Source: Haloferax namakaokahaiae
Lineage (GTDB): Archaea > Halobacteriota > Halobacteria > Halobacteriales > Haloferacaceae
NCBI RefSeq assembly: GCF_042663225.1
Contig: NZ_JBHTAA010000014.1
Location: forward strand, 34,040 to 98,039
Direction: 5' to 3'
Length of the DNA stretch: 64,000 nt
Part shown: positions 34,623 through 43,438 of the stretch, piece after piece
Layout of the letters: each line of letters opens with the position of its first letter
How positions within the stretch are numbered: position 1 is the stretch's first letter
Notes under the pieces: generated by a model
The model's input: the letters and a program-made list of their open reading frames with translations, nothing else
What the model was told of the DNA's origin: nothing
The model's database searches: none
Position numbers and translations under genes: made by a program

Positions 34623-35768
34623 ATGTCCGCCGATGACCTCAATGAGGAGCAGGTCATCGAGCGGTTTAGAAACATTACCGACAGAATTCCAGCGTATTTA
34701 GACAAGCGAGATAGATATAAAAACGAAATTTTAGAGGAAGAAGAAGCAGATGGTGCCATCCGCAAGCGAATTAAAACCGGGATTAAACGGGATAAAAAGC
34801 ACGATACCCTGTTAAAACAGACAATCTCAGCGTTTCTACCTGGGGGACCTATTGAATCGGAAACGGGGTGGAGGTTCTTGGGTGCTGAGCCGTTGTCAGA
34901 ATTGAACATATCAAATGCTGATGCACTATTCGGTAACCCTGACCGGGATTTTGCGCTCATTGTGGAGTGTAAAACAAGTGATGGTCGACCAACGAGGTCA
35001 CTTGAACAGGTGTACCAGGCTGCGGAAGAGGTCCGTGAGAACAAGGATTTGGTCGAGGATGCCACGGGCATTACGATAGATGAGTTGGAATGTGCGATTT
35101 GCGTACCAAGCATAGCGGATCGCCGAATAGCAAGTGAAATCGAACGACACGAGCAGGATGATATAGCTAGCGAACAGGTGTATCTCTGGCGCATACACTA
35201 TTATGAGGGGGAAACACTCGACCTCTACGACGATATTAACACCCGCTCAGATGGGGAAAATACGCACAATAGCTCACTTGCCCCATTACTGAGTAGGGGG
35301 GTTGATCTAACGCATGGCCAGCAAGTTACACCAGCATTCTTCCCGTCGTCTCATCCGGAGGTGATAATGGAAGAAGTATTTGGAATTCTGCTTGAACAGC
35401 GTCTCCTTGATGATAAACCATTCCGACACTTTACCGGAAGTGAAATCGAAGCAATCCTCAAATCACAGAGAAATCTTCCCCACTATGATGCTGAAACAAT
35501 AGGTGAACGAATTTACGGAGATCTCATAGATCGCTGTCTCAGGCACGAACTCATTGAGGAAGTTTCACCGAGTGAAACCGAACTTGATGGAGAAGAAACT
35601 GAGGCTTTCTTCAAATTTAGAGTACGTGGTAAGTCGGTAGATACTGTCTTAACAAACCTACGAAGGAGGTACATAGAGATGTCAGTCGATCACGAGGCAG
35701 ACATTGAAGCCATGAGAATTGTAATCGATGAGTTTGACGAGGACCAAAGTTCCCTCACCGATTTCTAG
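34623..35768 (+). CDS. PD-(D/E)XK-fold nuclease-like protein
   Basis: 381 aa. Residues 98-120 read NADALFG...DRDFALIVECKTSD, with D100 and E115-x-K117 forming a restriction-endonuclease-like active site. An N-terminal helical region and a C-terminal helical region of ~200 residues flank it, the latter perhaps a specificity or partner-binding part. It follows the unknown 356-aa gene without a gap. No methylase or ATPase accompanies the pair, so it is not a classical restriction-modification system. A compact two-component defence or mobile-element nuclease is inferred. Different base composition from the helicase operon suggests separate origin. Confidence 0.65.
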   Translation: MSADDLNEEQVIERFRNITDRIPAYLDKRDRYKNEILEEEEADGAIRKRIKTGIKRDKKHDTLLKQTISAFLPGGPIESETGWRFLGAEPLSELNISNADALFGNPDRDFALIVECKTSDGRPTRSLEQVYQAAEEVRENKDLVEDATGITIDELECAICVPSIADRRIASEIERHEQDDIASEQVYLWRIHYYEGETLDLYDDINTRSDGENTHNSSLAPLLSRGVDLTHGQQVTPAFFPSSHPEVIMEEVFGILLEQRLLDDKPFRHFTGSEIEAILKSQRNLPHYDAETIGERIYGDLIDRCLRHELIEEVSPSETELDGEETEAFFKFRVRGKSVDTVLTNLRRRYIEMSVDHEADIEAMRIVIDEFDEDQSSLTDF

Positions 35769-35857
35769 AAGATAGACGGTCAGTTTTCTGCTTCCACCAT
35801 TTGTATGATTGATTCTTGAGAGCCACTCTATGAAGCCGAAAATTTAGAATGGTCCCC

Positions 35858-37150
35858 CTATCCATTATCAAACGCTGCCTCCAACTTCTCGTACATCCTC
35901 CTCCTCCGAGCCTTCCGCTCTTGTTCTCTCGACAGATAGTTCCGAAGCACGACCTCTGTCGACGAACTCCCCTGGTCTTCAGCAACTCCCTCCAGACCCT
36001 CAAGAACCTCTCCAACAGCCTCCTGATACGCCGAGTACCAGAACCGTCGCCCCATCTTCGGCGTGGGCGTATCTCCATCGACAACCACGCCAGCAGTGTC
36101 AGCTAGCTGTTTAAACCGACGACGTATCGTACTCACTGACACATGTTTCGTCGATGAAGACCGAGACGGGAACAGATACCCGTTCCAGGTCTCACGGTCA
36201 GTAAGCGCATCAATCCGATCAGCGACGACATCGACGCCATACAGCAGTGTCACCTCACCCGGGCCGTTCTTCCGCTCACCGTCACCGAACGACAGATGCG
36301 GGTCTTCAGCATCCAAGACCACTTGGTCAACGTGCAACGCAGCAACCTCCGAGGGCCGTAACCCCCAGCCAGCAAGCGCAACGACGAGCAACTCCGATTC
36401 GGGCGAATCCACCTCACTGTAGATTCGACGCACCTGCGACGCCGACAACGCCTGTGGGTCCGGCTCGCTGGCTTCCCAACCGAACTCTTCGCCAGCCTCT
36501 GAAAGTGGGTTGTACTTCGCGTACTTCCGGCGTTTGACGAACGCATACCACGCTCTTGCGACGTGCAGATACTCGAGCTTTGACCGGTCAGTCGATAGCT
36601 CCTCGTCGAACACGTCGAGGACGGAGAGACAGCGTTCGATTTCTCGCGGCTGCTGGTCAAGTTCGGACAGTGGTTCAAGCAGCGCATCAGTCCCGTGCAA
36701 CTCTTGATACGTCCCAACCCACTTGGACAACCGTGTTCGGTGGGTTTCGACGGTACTCTTTGCTCGTCCACCACGGGTTTCGATGGAGGTGAGGTACGCT
36801 TCGAGCGCGTCCGCAGTAGCGTCGTGGTCAACGTTCCACTCCCACCCGTCGCTCTTATCGTCTTCGAGGCCGACGACGTCGACAAAGAATTGCTTGGGCG
36901 TGAGGTCGTGGTGCTCGCGTAACGCGTACGCAATTCCACTGTATCCGTGTTCGGTGAGCCAGTCGTAGGTTGGAATGTCTCGATCTTCGTCGAACCCATC
37001 GCGATGTCGCTTCGGTGCGATGTCCTGCCAGTAGACGTCGACGAGTTCGTCGAGGCTCATCTGGGACCATTTGTAGCGCTTTTCTCTCGACTCGCCATCT
37101 GAAGACGTCTCTTCGACCTCCAAACCCTGGGAGTCGGACTGCTGATTCAC
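35858..37150 (-). CDS. Tyrosine recombinase/integrase (haloarchaeal type)
   Basis: 430 aa from a GTG at 37150; the next in-frame ATG is at 37060. After a SAM-like N-terminal core-binding part (STVETHRTRLSKWVGTYQEL), the catalytic domain shows the box I arginine in GWGLRPSEVAALHV, a variant box II (KMGRRFWYSAYQEAV, arginines retained, no HxLRH), and a likely nucleophile tyrosine in VLRNYLSREQ. The RRFWY form is common in haloarchaeal integrases. It probably mobilised part of the accessory region. A terminator-like hairpin lies beyond its start, and the metabolic region begins to its right. Confidence 0.8.
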   Translation of the reverse strand: MNQQSDSQGLEVEETSSDGESREKRYKWSQMSLDELVDVYWQDIAPKRHRDGFDEDRDIPTYDWLTEHGYSGIAYALREHHDLTPKQFFVDVVGLEDDKSDGWEWNVDHDATADALEAYLTSIETRGGRAKSTVETHRTRLSKWVGTYQELHGTDALLEPLSELDQQPREIERCLSVLDVFDEELSTDRSKLEYLHVARAWYAFVKRRKYAKYNPLSEAGEEFGWEASEPDPQALSASQVRRIYSEVDSPESELLVVALAGWGLRPSEVAALHVDQVVLDAEDPHLSFGDGERKNGPGEVTLLYGVDVVADRIDALTDRETWNGYLFPSRSSSTKHVSVSTIRRRFKQLADTAGVVVDGDTPTPKMGRRFWYSAYQEAVGEVLEGLEGVAEDQGSSSTEVVLRNYLSREQERKARRRRMYEKLEAAFDNG

Positions 37151-37289
37151 GCGTCCTCACTGGGGAGTAACCCGCTCGCTCCGTGTTGGAGTGATTCTGA
37201 GTGTTGTATTTTCATTACTCACTGACTTTCTCCAATCTAGTTAATACTTTGGCTTATGCGGGAGTGACTCAAACACAACTGCAATTAGT

Positions 37290-37317
37290 AAAAATGGGCT
37301 CGCCAGTGGCCCTTTTT
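37290..37317. terminator. Bidirectional terminator-like hairpin
   Basis: AAAAA-t-GGGC-loop-GCCC-t-TTTT: a GC stem with A- and T-tracts on its outer sides, lying between the integrase gene and the KDG-kinase remnant. The surrounding 37151-37433 has no supported gene. Confidence 0.5.
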
Positions 37318-37433
37318 GTACAAACCCTATGTCGCTATATTAAATCATCGGGCTGGTCGGCCGCTAACTCGGTAGTCGGCGGTCATACTATATGGTGGGT
37401 GCTTGCTATCCTCGCTTCGTAGATTCTGAACGA

Positions 37434-38275
37434 CTATCGGTTGATACCACTTGTACGACCCTGAACACGGTCTACCTCGCTCTGAGTCACGACTGCAAGA
37501 TCGCCATCGAGCGTACGTATGAGTGCCTCTGTCGCTGCACCTTGTTCGAGAGTATCTCTCAATTCTTCGCCGTAAATGCGCGCTGTGAGGTATCCGCTGA
37601 CGAACGCGTCGCCGGTCCTAACTGGATTAACGTCTCTGTTTCGATGGATACCTGTTCGTAGACTAGCCTATCTCCAACGCACCGACTCCTGGTCCCCACG
37701 AGTGATCAGTATCGTCTTGAAGCCGTATTCGTCGTCCACCATATTCGCGATCTCGGCAACATCGCCGTCTCGTCCAAGAACGTGCCTTGCGTACCGGGCG
37801 GCAACGACGAGCACGTCCCCGAACGAGAACGACGATTCGAGATTCTCACGTGCTTCGTCGGGGTGCCATAACTTCGACCGATAGTTCACGTCAAAAACAG
37901 TAGTCGTATTCATTCTCTGTGCTGCCTCGAAGATTGTATAACAGTAGTCTCGTGGAGTTGGTCTGACAACACCGGTGTAATGCCACTGGTGTAGTACTAG
38001 CCAGCAACTTCGACGACGCCGATTGGGAAGTTTGTCGGGTGACGCTGTCGTCATCGCGACGTTGCGTCGGTCGTAGATGACGGAAGTGCCTCGCAGTTCC
38101 TCCCCGTGTTCGAGGAAGTACGTCCCCTGGCGATGGTCGTCAGACCAAACGACCGTTGGTTCGACACCGTGTCACCGGACGTCAGAGTTGATACGTCTAC
38201 CCAGTGTTGAGTCCGGTACCTTCGAGATCCAGACCACGTTACAGCCGAGTCGACTCGCAGCGACTGCAGATTAAT
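37434..38275 (-). pseudogene. kdgK: 2-keto-3-deoxygluconate kinase remnant (PfkB family)
   Basis: Fragments of a PfkB kinase read leftward in shifting frames. Near 38250 is an N-terminal piece (AVAASRLGCNVVWISKVPD), then GTYFLEHGEELRGTSVIYDRR near 38100, FEAAQRMNTTTVFDVNYRSK and DVLVVAARYARHVLG around 37750-37930, and a C-terminal TGDAFVSGYL with AVVTQSEVDRVQG ending in TAG at 37434-37436. Stops and frameshifts separate them, and the GAGD anion-hole motif reads RTGD. KdgK phosphorylates KDG to KDPG before cleavage by the adjacent aldolase gene, so its loss next to an intact aldolase is notable. Confidence 0.75.
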
Positions 38276-38360
38276 TCCACCGCTCTCACCGAGTCACTCC
38301 CCGCTCATTTCTCCCGTGCACACCCAGATAATTAAGAGGGGAACCGTTCTGGTAAACGTA

Positions 38361-39008
38361 ATGTCGACAGACGTTCTCAAACGTATCACAGAGACCGGTG
38401 TCGTCGCGATTATCCGAGGGACAAACCCGGATTCAGTAATCGAGACCATCGACGCACTCAAACGGGGAGGTGTTTCCGTCGTCGAAGTGACCGCGAACAC
38501 GGATGGTGTACTTCGGATGCTCCGTGACGTTAGGTCGTCGTTCACATCCAACGAAGTCGTCGTCGGTGCCGGGACTGTCCTCGATAGTGAAACCGCACGA
38601 ACGACGATGCTCGCCGGCGCCGAGTTTCTCGTCACGCCATCGTTCGACGAGGGGACGATACGGGCGGCAAACCGATATGGTGTTCCGAGCATCGTCGGAA
38701 TTTCGACAGCCACAGAGGCTGTTGACGCGTACGAGACTGGCGCAGACATGGTCAAAGTATTCCCAGCCTCGACGCTCGGACCACAGTTCGTCTCGGCCCT
38801 GCAAGGGCCACTCGGGTTCATTCCAATGGTCCCCACGGGAGGCATGACTCTAGACGATGTGAATGCATTCGTCGATGCCGGTGCAACCGCCATCGGCGTC
38901 GGAAGTTCAATTATTGACACTAAGGCAGTTGAAACTACCGATTACGAAATACTCACGTCAAATGCAAGGCAGTTCATCCAAGCAGTTGATGCAGCACGGG
39001 ATAGCTGA
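38361..39008 (+). CDS. kdgA: 2-keto-3-deoxy-(6-phospho)gluconate aldolase
   Basis: 215 aa from MSTDVLKRIT at 38361; the longer frame is not family-like. Bacterial Eda-type class I aldolase: E42 in VVEVTANTD and Schiff-base K132 in DMVKVFPAS are present, as is the phosphate-binding TGGMTLDDVNAFVDAGA. It cleaves KDPG (or KDG) to pyruvate and glyceraldehyde 3-phosphate (or glyceraldehyde), the last step of the (semi-phosphorylative) Entner-Doudoroff route and of uronate degradation. The neighbouring kdgK is decayed, so substrate phosphorylation must come from elsewhere, or the enzyme uses KDG directly. Confidence 0.85.
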   Translation: MSTDVLKRITETGVVAIIRGTNPDSVIETIDALKRGGVSVVEVTANTDGVLRMLRDVRSSFTSNEVVVGAGTVLDSETARTTMLAGAEFLVTPSFDEGTIRAANRYGVPSIVGISTATEAVDAYETGADMVKVFPASTLGPQFVSALQGPLGFIPMVPTGGMTLDDVNAFVDAGATAIGVGSSIIDTKAVETTDYEILTSNARQFIQAVDAARDS

Positions 39009-39367
39009 ATTATAGGCTCCGTTCCTACTCTGTTTTGATATGCGAGATTCTATTCTTGGTACACGGCGAAACAGTTTCTCTGATGGAAATCAAGTCATGC
39101 ATCCTAATATTTTGAGAATGCCAACAGGGGCTGATGTCCTCAGATTGAAATCAGCACGTGTAGATTTCAATCCGTAAAATGACAGGTGGTACTCATACAT
39201 ATATTTCGACCAGATCCGTGCCTTCGTCTTCGAAGACTGACTGAGATTGGACGATTAAGTACTCAAGTTCTCGAAACCAATTTTTCCAGTAGACTATTGG
39301 TTGGGTATTCGAAATTAGAAAAACGGAGACGACCATTTCATCGAATTTTTGTACCATTGATTCATCG
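39009..39367. other. Intergenic region, nothing recognised
   Basis: About 360 AT-rich bases with no coding frame or RNA gene recognised; overlapping frames here read as noise. Probably a 3' untranslated and spacer region between convergent genes. Confidence 0.35.
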
Positions 39368-39643
39368 TCAACAATCCGGCAATTCCACGTCCCGAAAGTC
39401 GATGTACTCGGGATTGGGACTTACAGATATTTTGACCTCGTTGATCGCAATAGAATCAATATTCACGTCATCCATTCTTGGAAACATTTCTTCAACATCC
39501 CCCCTTATTGTCAGGGTTACCTCATTCTTCGAGGGGGCAGACTCGACATGTTCGGCATTGATTTCAGCATCAGTGATACTATTCAAAGATAGCTCCACAT
39601 CACGAATTAATCTGGTAAGTAGCTCTTCGAATGATTGGGCCAT
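39368..39643 (-). CDS. Small hypothetical protein, 91 aa
   Basis: Begins MAQSFEELLTRLIRDVEL and continues with strands (NEVTLTIRGDVEEMF, DSIAINEVKISVSPN). Helix-then-sheet composition and high acidity support a real haloarchaeal gene. No family or function is recognised; it stands alone. Confidence 0.5.
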   Translation of the reverse strand: MAQSFEELLTRLIRDVELSLNSITDAEINAEHVESAPSKNEVTLTIRGDVEEMFPRMDDVNIDSIAINEVKISVSPNPEYIDFRDVELPDC

Positions 39644-39709
39644 ATAGTACTCATAGGAATCGGAATGATAAAAATATTCTCAAGGAGCATGGCTCTCGGT
39701 AATTGGTCT

Positions 39710-39877
39710 ATGTATTCTACAGTGATTGAGAAGAGAGATGGAGTACAATACAATAACCGTTTAAAGGTGCTGGGTGGACGGAAATTCGATTGGTTCACTG
39801 TTTGAATTACGCTCGTCTTGGGCGGAATCATTATTGTGGTGGGGGTAATTGTCGTGGATAGGCTACGAACAATGTAG
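39710..39877 (+). pseudogene. Possible split small membrane-protein gene
   Basis: An ATG at 39710 opens a 31-codon frame ending ...KFDWFTV then TGA at 39803-39805. The same frame continues after it with ITLVLGGIIIVVGVIVVD, a clear transmembrane helix, to TAG at 39875-39877. The continuity suggests a ~55-aa membrane peptide gene broken by one stop. Low certainty; the remaining bases 39878-40030 show nothing. Confidence 0.3.
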
Positions 39878-40030
39878 CCTGATCCAGCGGCCGAATCGAC
39901 CATTACCGGTACCTATCTGGCAAGGTATCCTGACTGTCCGCAGGTTAGAAGCATGTTTCATTCGGCCGCACTTTCCAGCCGCGTACAAACCTAATTATTA
40001 GTTACGGTCCCCCCGTTCAGAGGTGGTTGG

Positions 40031-40444
40031 TTATCTCTCAAGAAGCTCTATGAGATTCCCGTCTGGGTCTCGAAGGAAGACAATACAGTTCCCCGTTGGT
40101 GTGACCTGTGGTTCACTGAGTTGAGGAACATTTGAGGGCACGTTAGCGAGGAATGCATCGAGGTCCTCAACTGTTATTCCGAGATGGTTGGTTCCAGGCT
40201 GATTCAATCGGGGGTGTTCAGCGTGAGATATTGGGTCTTGGTATTCTATGAGTTCGAGACGGAACTCTCCTGCATCTAGAACGGAGAATTCAGCAGATGC
40301 GTCTGGAACCCCAACCGCGGTTCCAAACGCACCCCCCTCAAATGAGAGTTCATTGACCACTTCGAAATCTAGAATGTCACGGTAAAATTTGAGGGAATCG
40401 GTCCGGTCTGAAACTGTCAAACCCACGTGGTGTGCAAGTGGCAT
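40031..40444 (-). CDS. VOC-superfamily metalloenzyme (glyoxalase/bleomycin-resistance fold)
   Basis: 137 aa from MPLAHHVGLTV. Two beta-alpha-beta-beta-beta modules with all four metal ligand positions filled: H in AHHVGL, E in FRLELIEY, H in TNHLGIT and E in GNLIELLER. The RDPDGNLIEL ending is the VOC signature. The family includes glyoxalase I, epimerases and extradiol dioxygenases, so the substrate cannot be read from sequence. It lies in the sugar-acid region and is transcribed alone. Confidence 0.75.
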   Translation of the reverse strand: MPLAHHVGLTVSDRTDSLKFYRDILDFEVVNELSFEGGAFGTAVGVPDASAEFSVLDAGEFRLELIEYQDPISHAEHPRLNQPGTNHLGITVEDLDAFLANVPSNVPQLSEPQVTPTGNCIVFLRDPDGNLIELLER

Positions 40445-40564
40445 AGTCTGTGAAAATGCACGCAAGTGAGGGGGATAATTCTATTGCTCAAGGTTCAGCA
40501 GTGAGATCGGTTAATCACGAGCAAGGAACCATACAGATTGTTATATACAACAGATATACGAAGC

Positions 40565-40996
40565 TCACTTATTGATTAAAGAAACAACAGGACAGGGGGC
40601 CTCTAGCAGAACAGATTGTGCCACGCTACCGAAGAGTATTTTTCCAGTTTGTGACTTCTGCTGAGGGCTGACAACGATATACTGTGCATCGTTTTCAGAG
40701 GCATACTTCACGATTTCTGCGGCAGGATCGCCAATGAGACCGACAGCCTTTGATTCCACACTGAGGGTGCATCGGTCGATTACATCTGAAGAAACCTCTG
40801 AAGTTTTCGATCGTAATTCATCGACACTCATCGGTTTATTGTCGCTAACACTATCTTGCTCGGCCTGAACGACTTCTGATCGCTTCATGACGTGGACTAC
40901 ATGTACCGAGTCATCAAACGCTTCTGCCAAGTCGTTGGCTTGTTCAACGACAGCACTAGCTCGGTCAGATTTATCCACAGCTGCAATGACTACCAT
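40565..40996 (-). CDS. Universal stress protein, UspA family
   Basis: 143 aa from MVVIAAVDKSDRASAVV. Alpha/beta hydrotransferase-like fold with the opening strand IAAVDKS and closing GKILFGSVAQSVLLEAPCPVVSL region, matching the family's nucleotide-binding G-S/T-x(9)-P-V tail. The usual G-2x-G loop is altered (SPQQKSQTG), so ATP binding is uncertain. UspA proteins in haloarchaea often accompany transporters; here it precedes the divergent AEC carrier gene. Confidence 0.75.
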   Translation of the reverse strand: MVVIAAVDKSDRASAVVEQANDLAEAFDDSVHVVHVMKRSEVVQAEQDSVSDNKPMSVDELRSKTSEVSSDVIDRCTLSVESKAVGLIGDPAAEIVKYASENDAQYIVVSPQQKSQTGKILFGSVAQSVLLEAPCPVVSLINK

Positions 40997-41298
40997 ACCA
41001 AATGAATGTTCCAATCTGTGTTAAATTTTTTCAGTACTCGGATCAACTGTAGAGAGACACACGTGGTCAAAACACACGAATGGAAGGGTCAACAAGCTCG
41101 AAGGTGCAACTGGATAAAGTGAAAGGTCAATTCTTTGTTCTAATTTTCAGCCAATCGCTAAATTTGATTGGGGCGTTGATGAATCTGTGTGTCGGTAGTC
41201 GTTCAGCTTGCCGTACTTGGCACCACCGACAGTCAGTACAGGATTGAACACTGTTTGGATGAAAGATTTTATCCCATCAGTACCAGAATTGCCGGCTA
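40997..41298. other. Divergent intergenic region
   Basis: About 300 bases between the UspA gene and the AEC carrier. It holds promoters for both; no gene, repeat or RNA is recognised. Confidence 0.35.
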
Positions 41299-42258
41299 AT
41301 GGCGTCCATTACTGGAGTATTCATCTCGTCAATCCTCCCAGTCATTTTGATCATTCTTCTGGGATTCGGACTGAGCCAAGTACAAGAAATTCAAGCAGAA
41401 TCGCTTAACACCTTGACGCTATACCTTCTGACTCCAGCGCTCATATTCCACAGTATTTCACTTACAGAACTCAGAACAACTGCTCTCCTCAAAATCACAA
41501 TCGGAGTTATCGCATTTCTCTTCATAATATTCATCGTCAGTGTGATTTTTGGGTGGGGTACCGGAAAACACGAGGCCCATCTCAGTGTCTTCATATTAAT
41601 TGCCGTGTTCGGAAATACCGGAGGTCTAGGGATTCCCCTGGCTGATTTTGCATTCGGTCCTGTCGGTCGCCAGACTGCAGTCCTGTTCGCTGCGGTACAC
41701 GGTGCATTAGTTTTTACCGTCGGACTCTTCATTGCTTCTCACTCTGGAGGCGGGTCAACTCAAAGTAGTCTCAGGCGTGTCTTCAGCTATCCCCTTATTT
41801 ACGCAGTGGTCATCTCCGTGAGCATCCGAGTCTTGGGCTTGGTTCCACCAGCAAACTCCGTCATTATGCAAACTATCGGGTTATTAGGCAACTCTGCAAT
41901 TCCTGTGATGCTCATAATTCTCGGGATTCAACTGGCTCAAACAGAGTATAAGGAAGCGTTGTCGATGACAGGTACACCAATCCTCTTTCGGTTCGGTGTC
42001 TCTCCGGTGATAGGAATCATAGTTGCGTTTATGTTAGGATTTCAAAATTCTACAGTAGCTCAAGTATTCGTACTGCTGACTGCGATGCCGGTCGCAGTTG
42101 GACCAATTATTTTCGTTGTCGAGTTTGCTCAGAATACGAGGATAAATGGGGTTTCATTGCCAGAGTTCGTCTCTGCAAGTATCTTCATCACAACACTCCT
42201 GTCGATTCCAGTCGTCACAGCAATAGTTGTGCTGTTAAAGTCTGTCCAGATCATGTAA
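41299..42258 (+). CDS. AEC-family (auxin efflux carrier-like) transporter
   Basis: 319 aa with about ten hydrophobic spans. Typical elements are the first span ISSILPVILIILLGFGLSQ, the crossing-helix pattern FGNTGGLGIPLADFAFGP (N-terminal half) and NSAIPVMLIILGIQLAQ (C-terminal half), with inverted repeats of five helices. Members carry organic acids such as malate or malonate in prokaryotes. Its place next to aldolase, RraA-like and dehydrogenase genes suggests import or export of a sugar acid or keto acid. Confidence 0.8.
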   Translation: MASITGVFISSILPVILIILLGFGLSQVQEIQAESLNTLTLYLLTPALIFHSISLTELRTTALLKITIGVIAFLFIIFIVSVIFGWGTGKHEAHLSVFILIAVFGNTGGLGIPLADFAFGPVGRQTAVLFAAVHGALVFTVGLFIASHSGGGSTQSSLRRVFSYPLIYAVVISVSIRVLGLVPPANSVIMQTIGLLGNSAIPVMLIILGIQLAQTEYKEALSMTGTPILFRFGVSPVIGIIVAFMLGFQNSTVAQVFVLLTAMPVAVGPIIFVVEFAQNTRINGVSLPEFVSASIFITTLLSIPVVTAIVVLLKSVQIM

Positions 42259-42560
42259 CCGCTTCTTCACCTTGGAGTTGTCCAAAACGACTGGGCTACC
42301 GGTGAGTTGCAGTATTCGATCTACTCAGCTTAAATTCAAATGCGACTGAGCTAGCAAAACCTTTCCAGTAAGAGAACATGCAATGTTACTTGTACTATTT
42401 TCATCCGAATTTCTTGTTTTTGTACCTGGACACCAGCTTTGTCGCTTGGACCTTCTGTTATCTTTGTATTGACCTATATTTGTATTGACTTCGCTGAGCT
42501 AAAAATCGAGTTGTAAGATGATAGAGCCGCTCAGCCAGATTACCGTCCGCGAACGCATCG
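42259..42560. other. Intergenic region between convergent genes
   Basis: About 300 bases with pyrimidine-rich runs (TTTTCATCCGAATTTCTTGTTTTTG near 42400) suited to archaeal transcription termination. A TTTGTATTGAC word occurs twice near 42463-42490. No gene is seen. Confidence 0.4.
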
Positions 42561-43250
42561 TTACTGTACAGAATCTTCTGGGCCAACGACCTCAATATTT
42601 TCATAGAGTTTGTCGTACCCCTTGAAGTTGTAGAGGTATTCTCCCTCTTCTACTAACTCGCGGGTGTTCTTTTCAGCGGTCAACTTTTCTTTTGCGGCCT
42701 CTAGGACGCGTTCTGCATCTTCTCGCGGTACGACTGTGACTCCATCATCATCGCCGACTAAAATGTCGCCGGGATCAACAGCTACCTCACCGCACGTTAC
42801 AGTGACATTGATAGACCCAGGGTTCTGTTTCAGTGGTCCTTGTGGATGGACTCCCCGGGCATACACTGGAAATTGCATCTCCGAAATGTCAGTCCGGTCG
42901 CGAATAGCACCGTCAATAACGATGCCTGCAAGGTTGTTTGCCTTACAAGAGGCACACATTAGTTCACCGAGATGTGCGGTTTCGACGTAGCCATTTGCGT
43001 CAATTACGAGTACATCACCGGGTTCAGCAAGTGTAATAGCTTTATGGATGATGAGATTGTCTCCAGGCTCGGCTTTCACAGTCACCGCTGAACCCGCGAA
43101 TTCAGCTCCCTCGTAGACAGGTTTGATCCCCGAATCCATAGCAAAACGAACGTTGCCAGTGACATCTGATGCGATAGAACTCGGTACTTTTTCGAATGCC
43201 GTAACTACCTCACGGTCCGGTCGCTCTATATCTGGCTTTACAGTGTGCAT
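42561..43250 (-). CDS. RraA-like / 4-hydroxy-4-methyl-2-oxoglutarate aldolase family protein
   Basis: 229 aa. The central GDVLVIDANGYVETAHLGEL and DGAIRDRTDISEM stretches match the family signature, including the arginine-aspartate pair that binds substrate and Mg(2+) in HMG/CHA aldolases. A GDDDGVTVVPRE loop near the C-terminus is also typical. Related enzymes cleave 4-hydroxy-4-methyl-2-oxoglutarate or decarboxylate oxaloacetate; RraA proper inhibits RNase E, which archaea lack. In this cluster a catabolic lyase making pyruvate is the likely role. Confidence 0.8.
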   Translation of the reverse strand: MHTVKPDIERPDREVVTAFEKVPSSIASDVTGNVRFAMDSGIKPVYEGAEFAGSAVTVKAEPGDNLIIHKAITLAEPGDVLVIDANGYVETAHLGELMCASCKANNLAGIVIDGAIRDRTDISEMQFPVYARGVHPQGPLKQNPGSINVTVTCGEVAVDPGDILVGDDDGVTVVPREDAERVLEAAKEKLTAEKNTRELVEEGEYLYNFKGYDKLYENIEVVGPEDSVQ

Positions 43251-43438
43251 ACAAACAGACCATCTTTTGACTACCTTAATCTAACGGTATCAACTATCAT
43301 TCTATCAACAACCGACTGTGAATTTCAAACTATCGATAATGTGGGTCGATTACAGTTTGGTAGCTACCTCTGAGAAGTGTTCGTACGATTCCTTCCGAGA
43401 ACGACAGACCTTTACAGAATAGTGTAGCATGGTATTCC

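Noticed and set aside
35858..37150. Insertion sequence or transposase
   Set aside because: Motifs are of a tyrosine recombinase; no DDE/HUH transposase or terminal inverted repeats were seen in the window.
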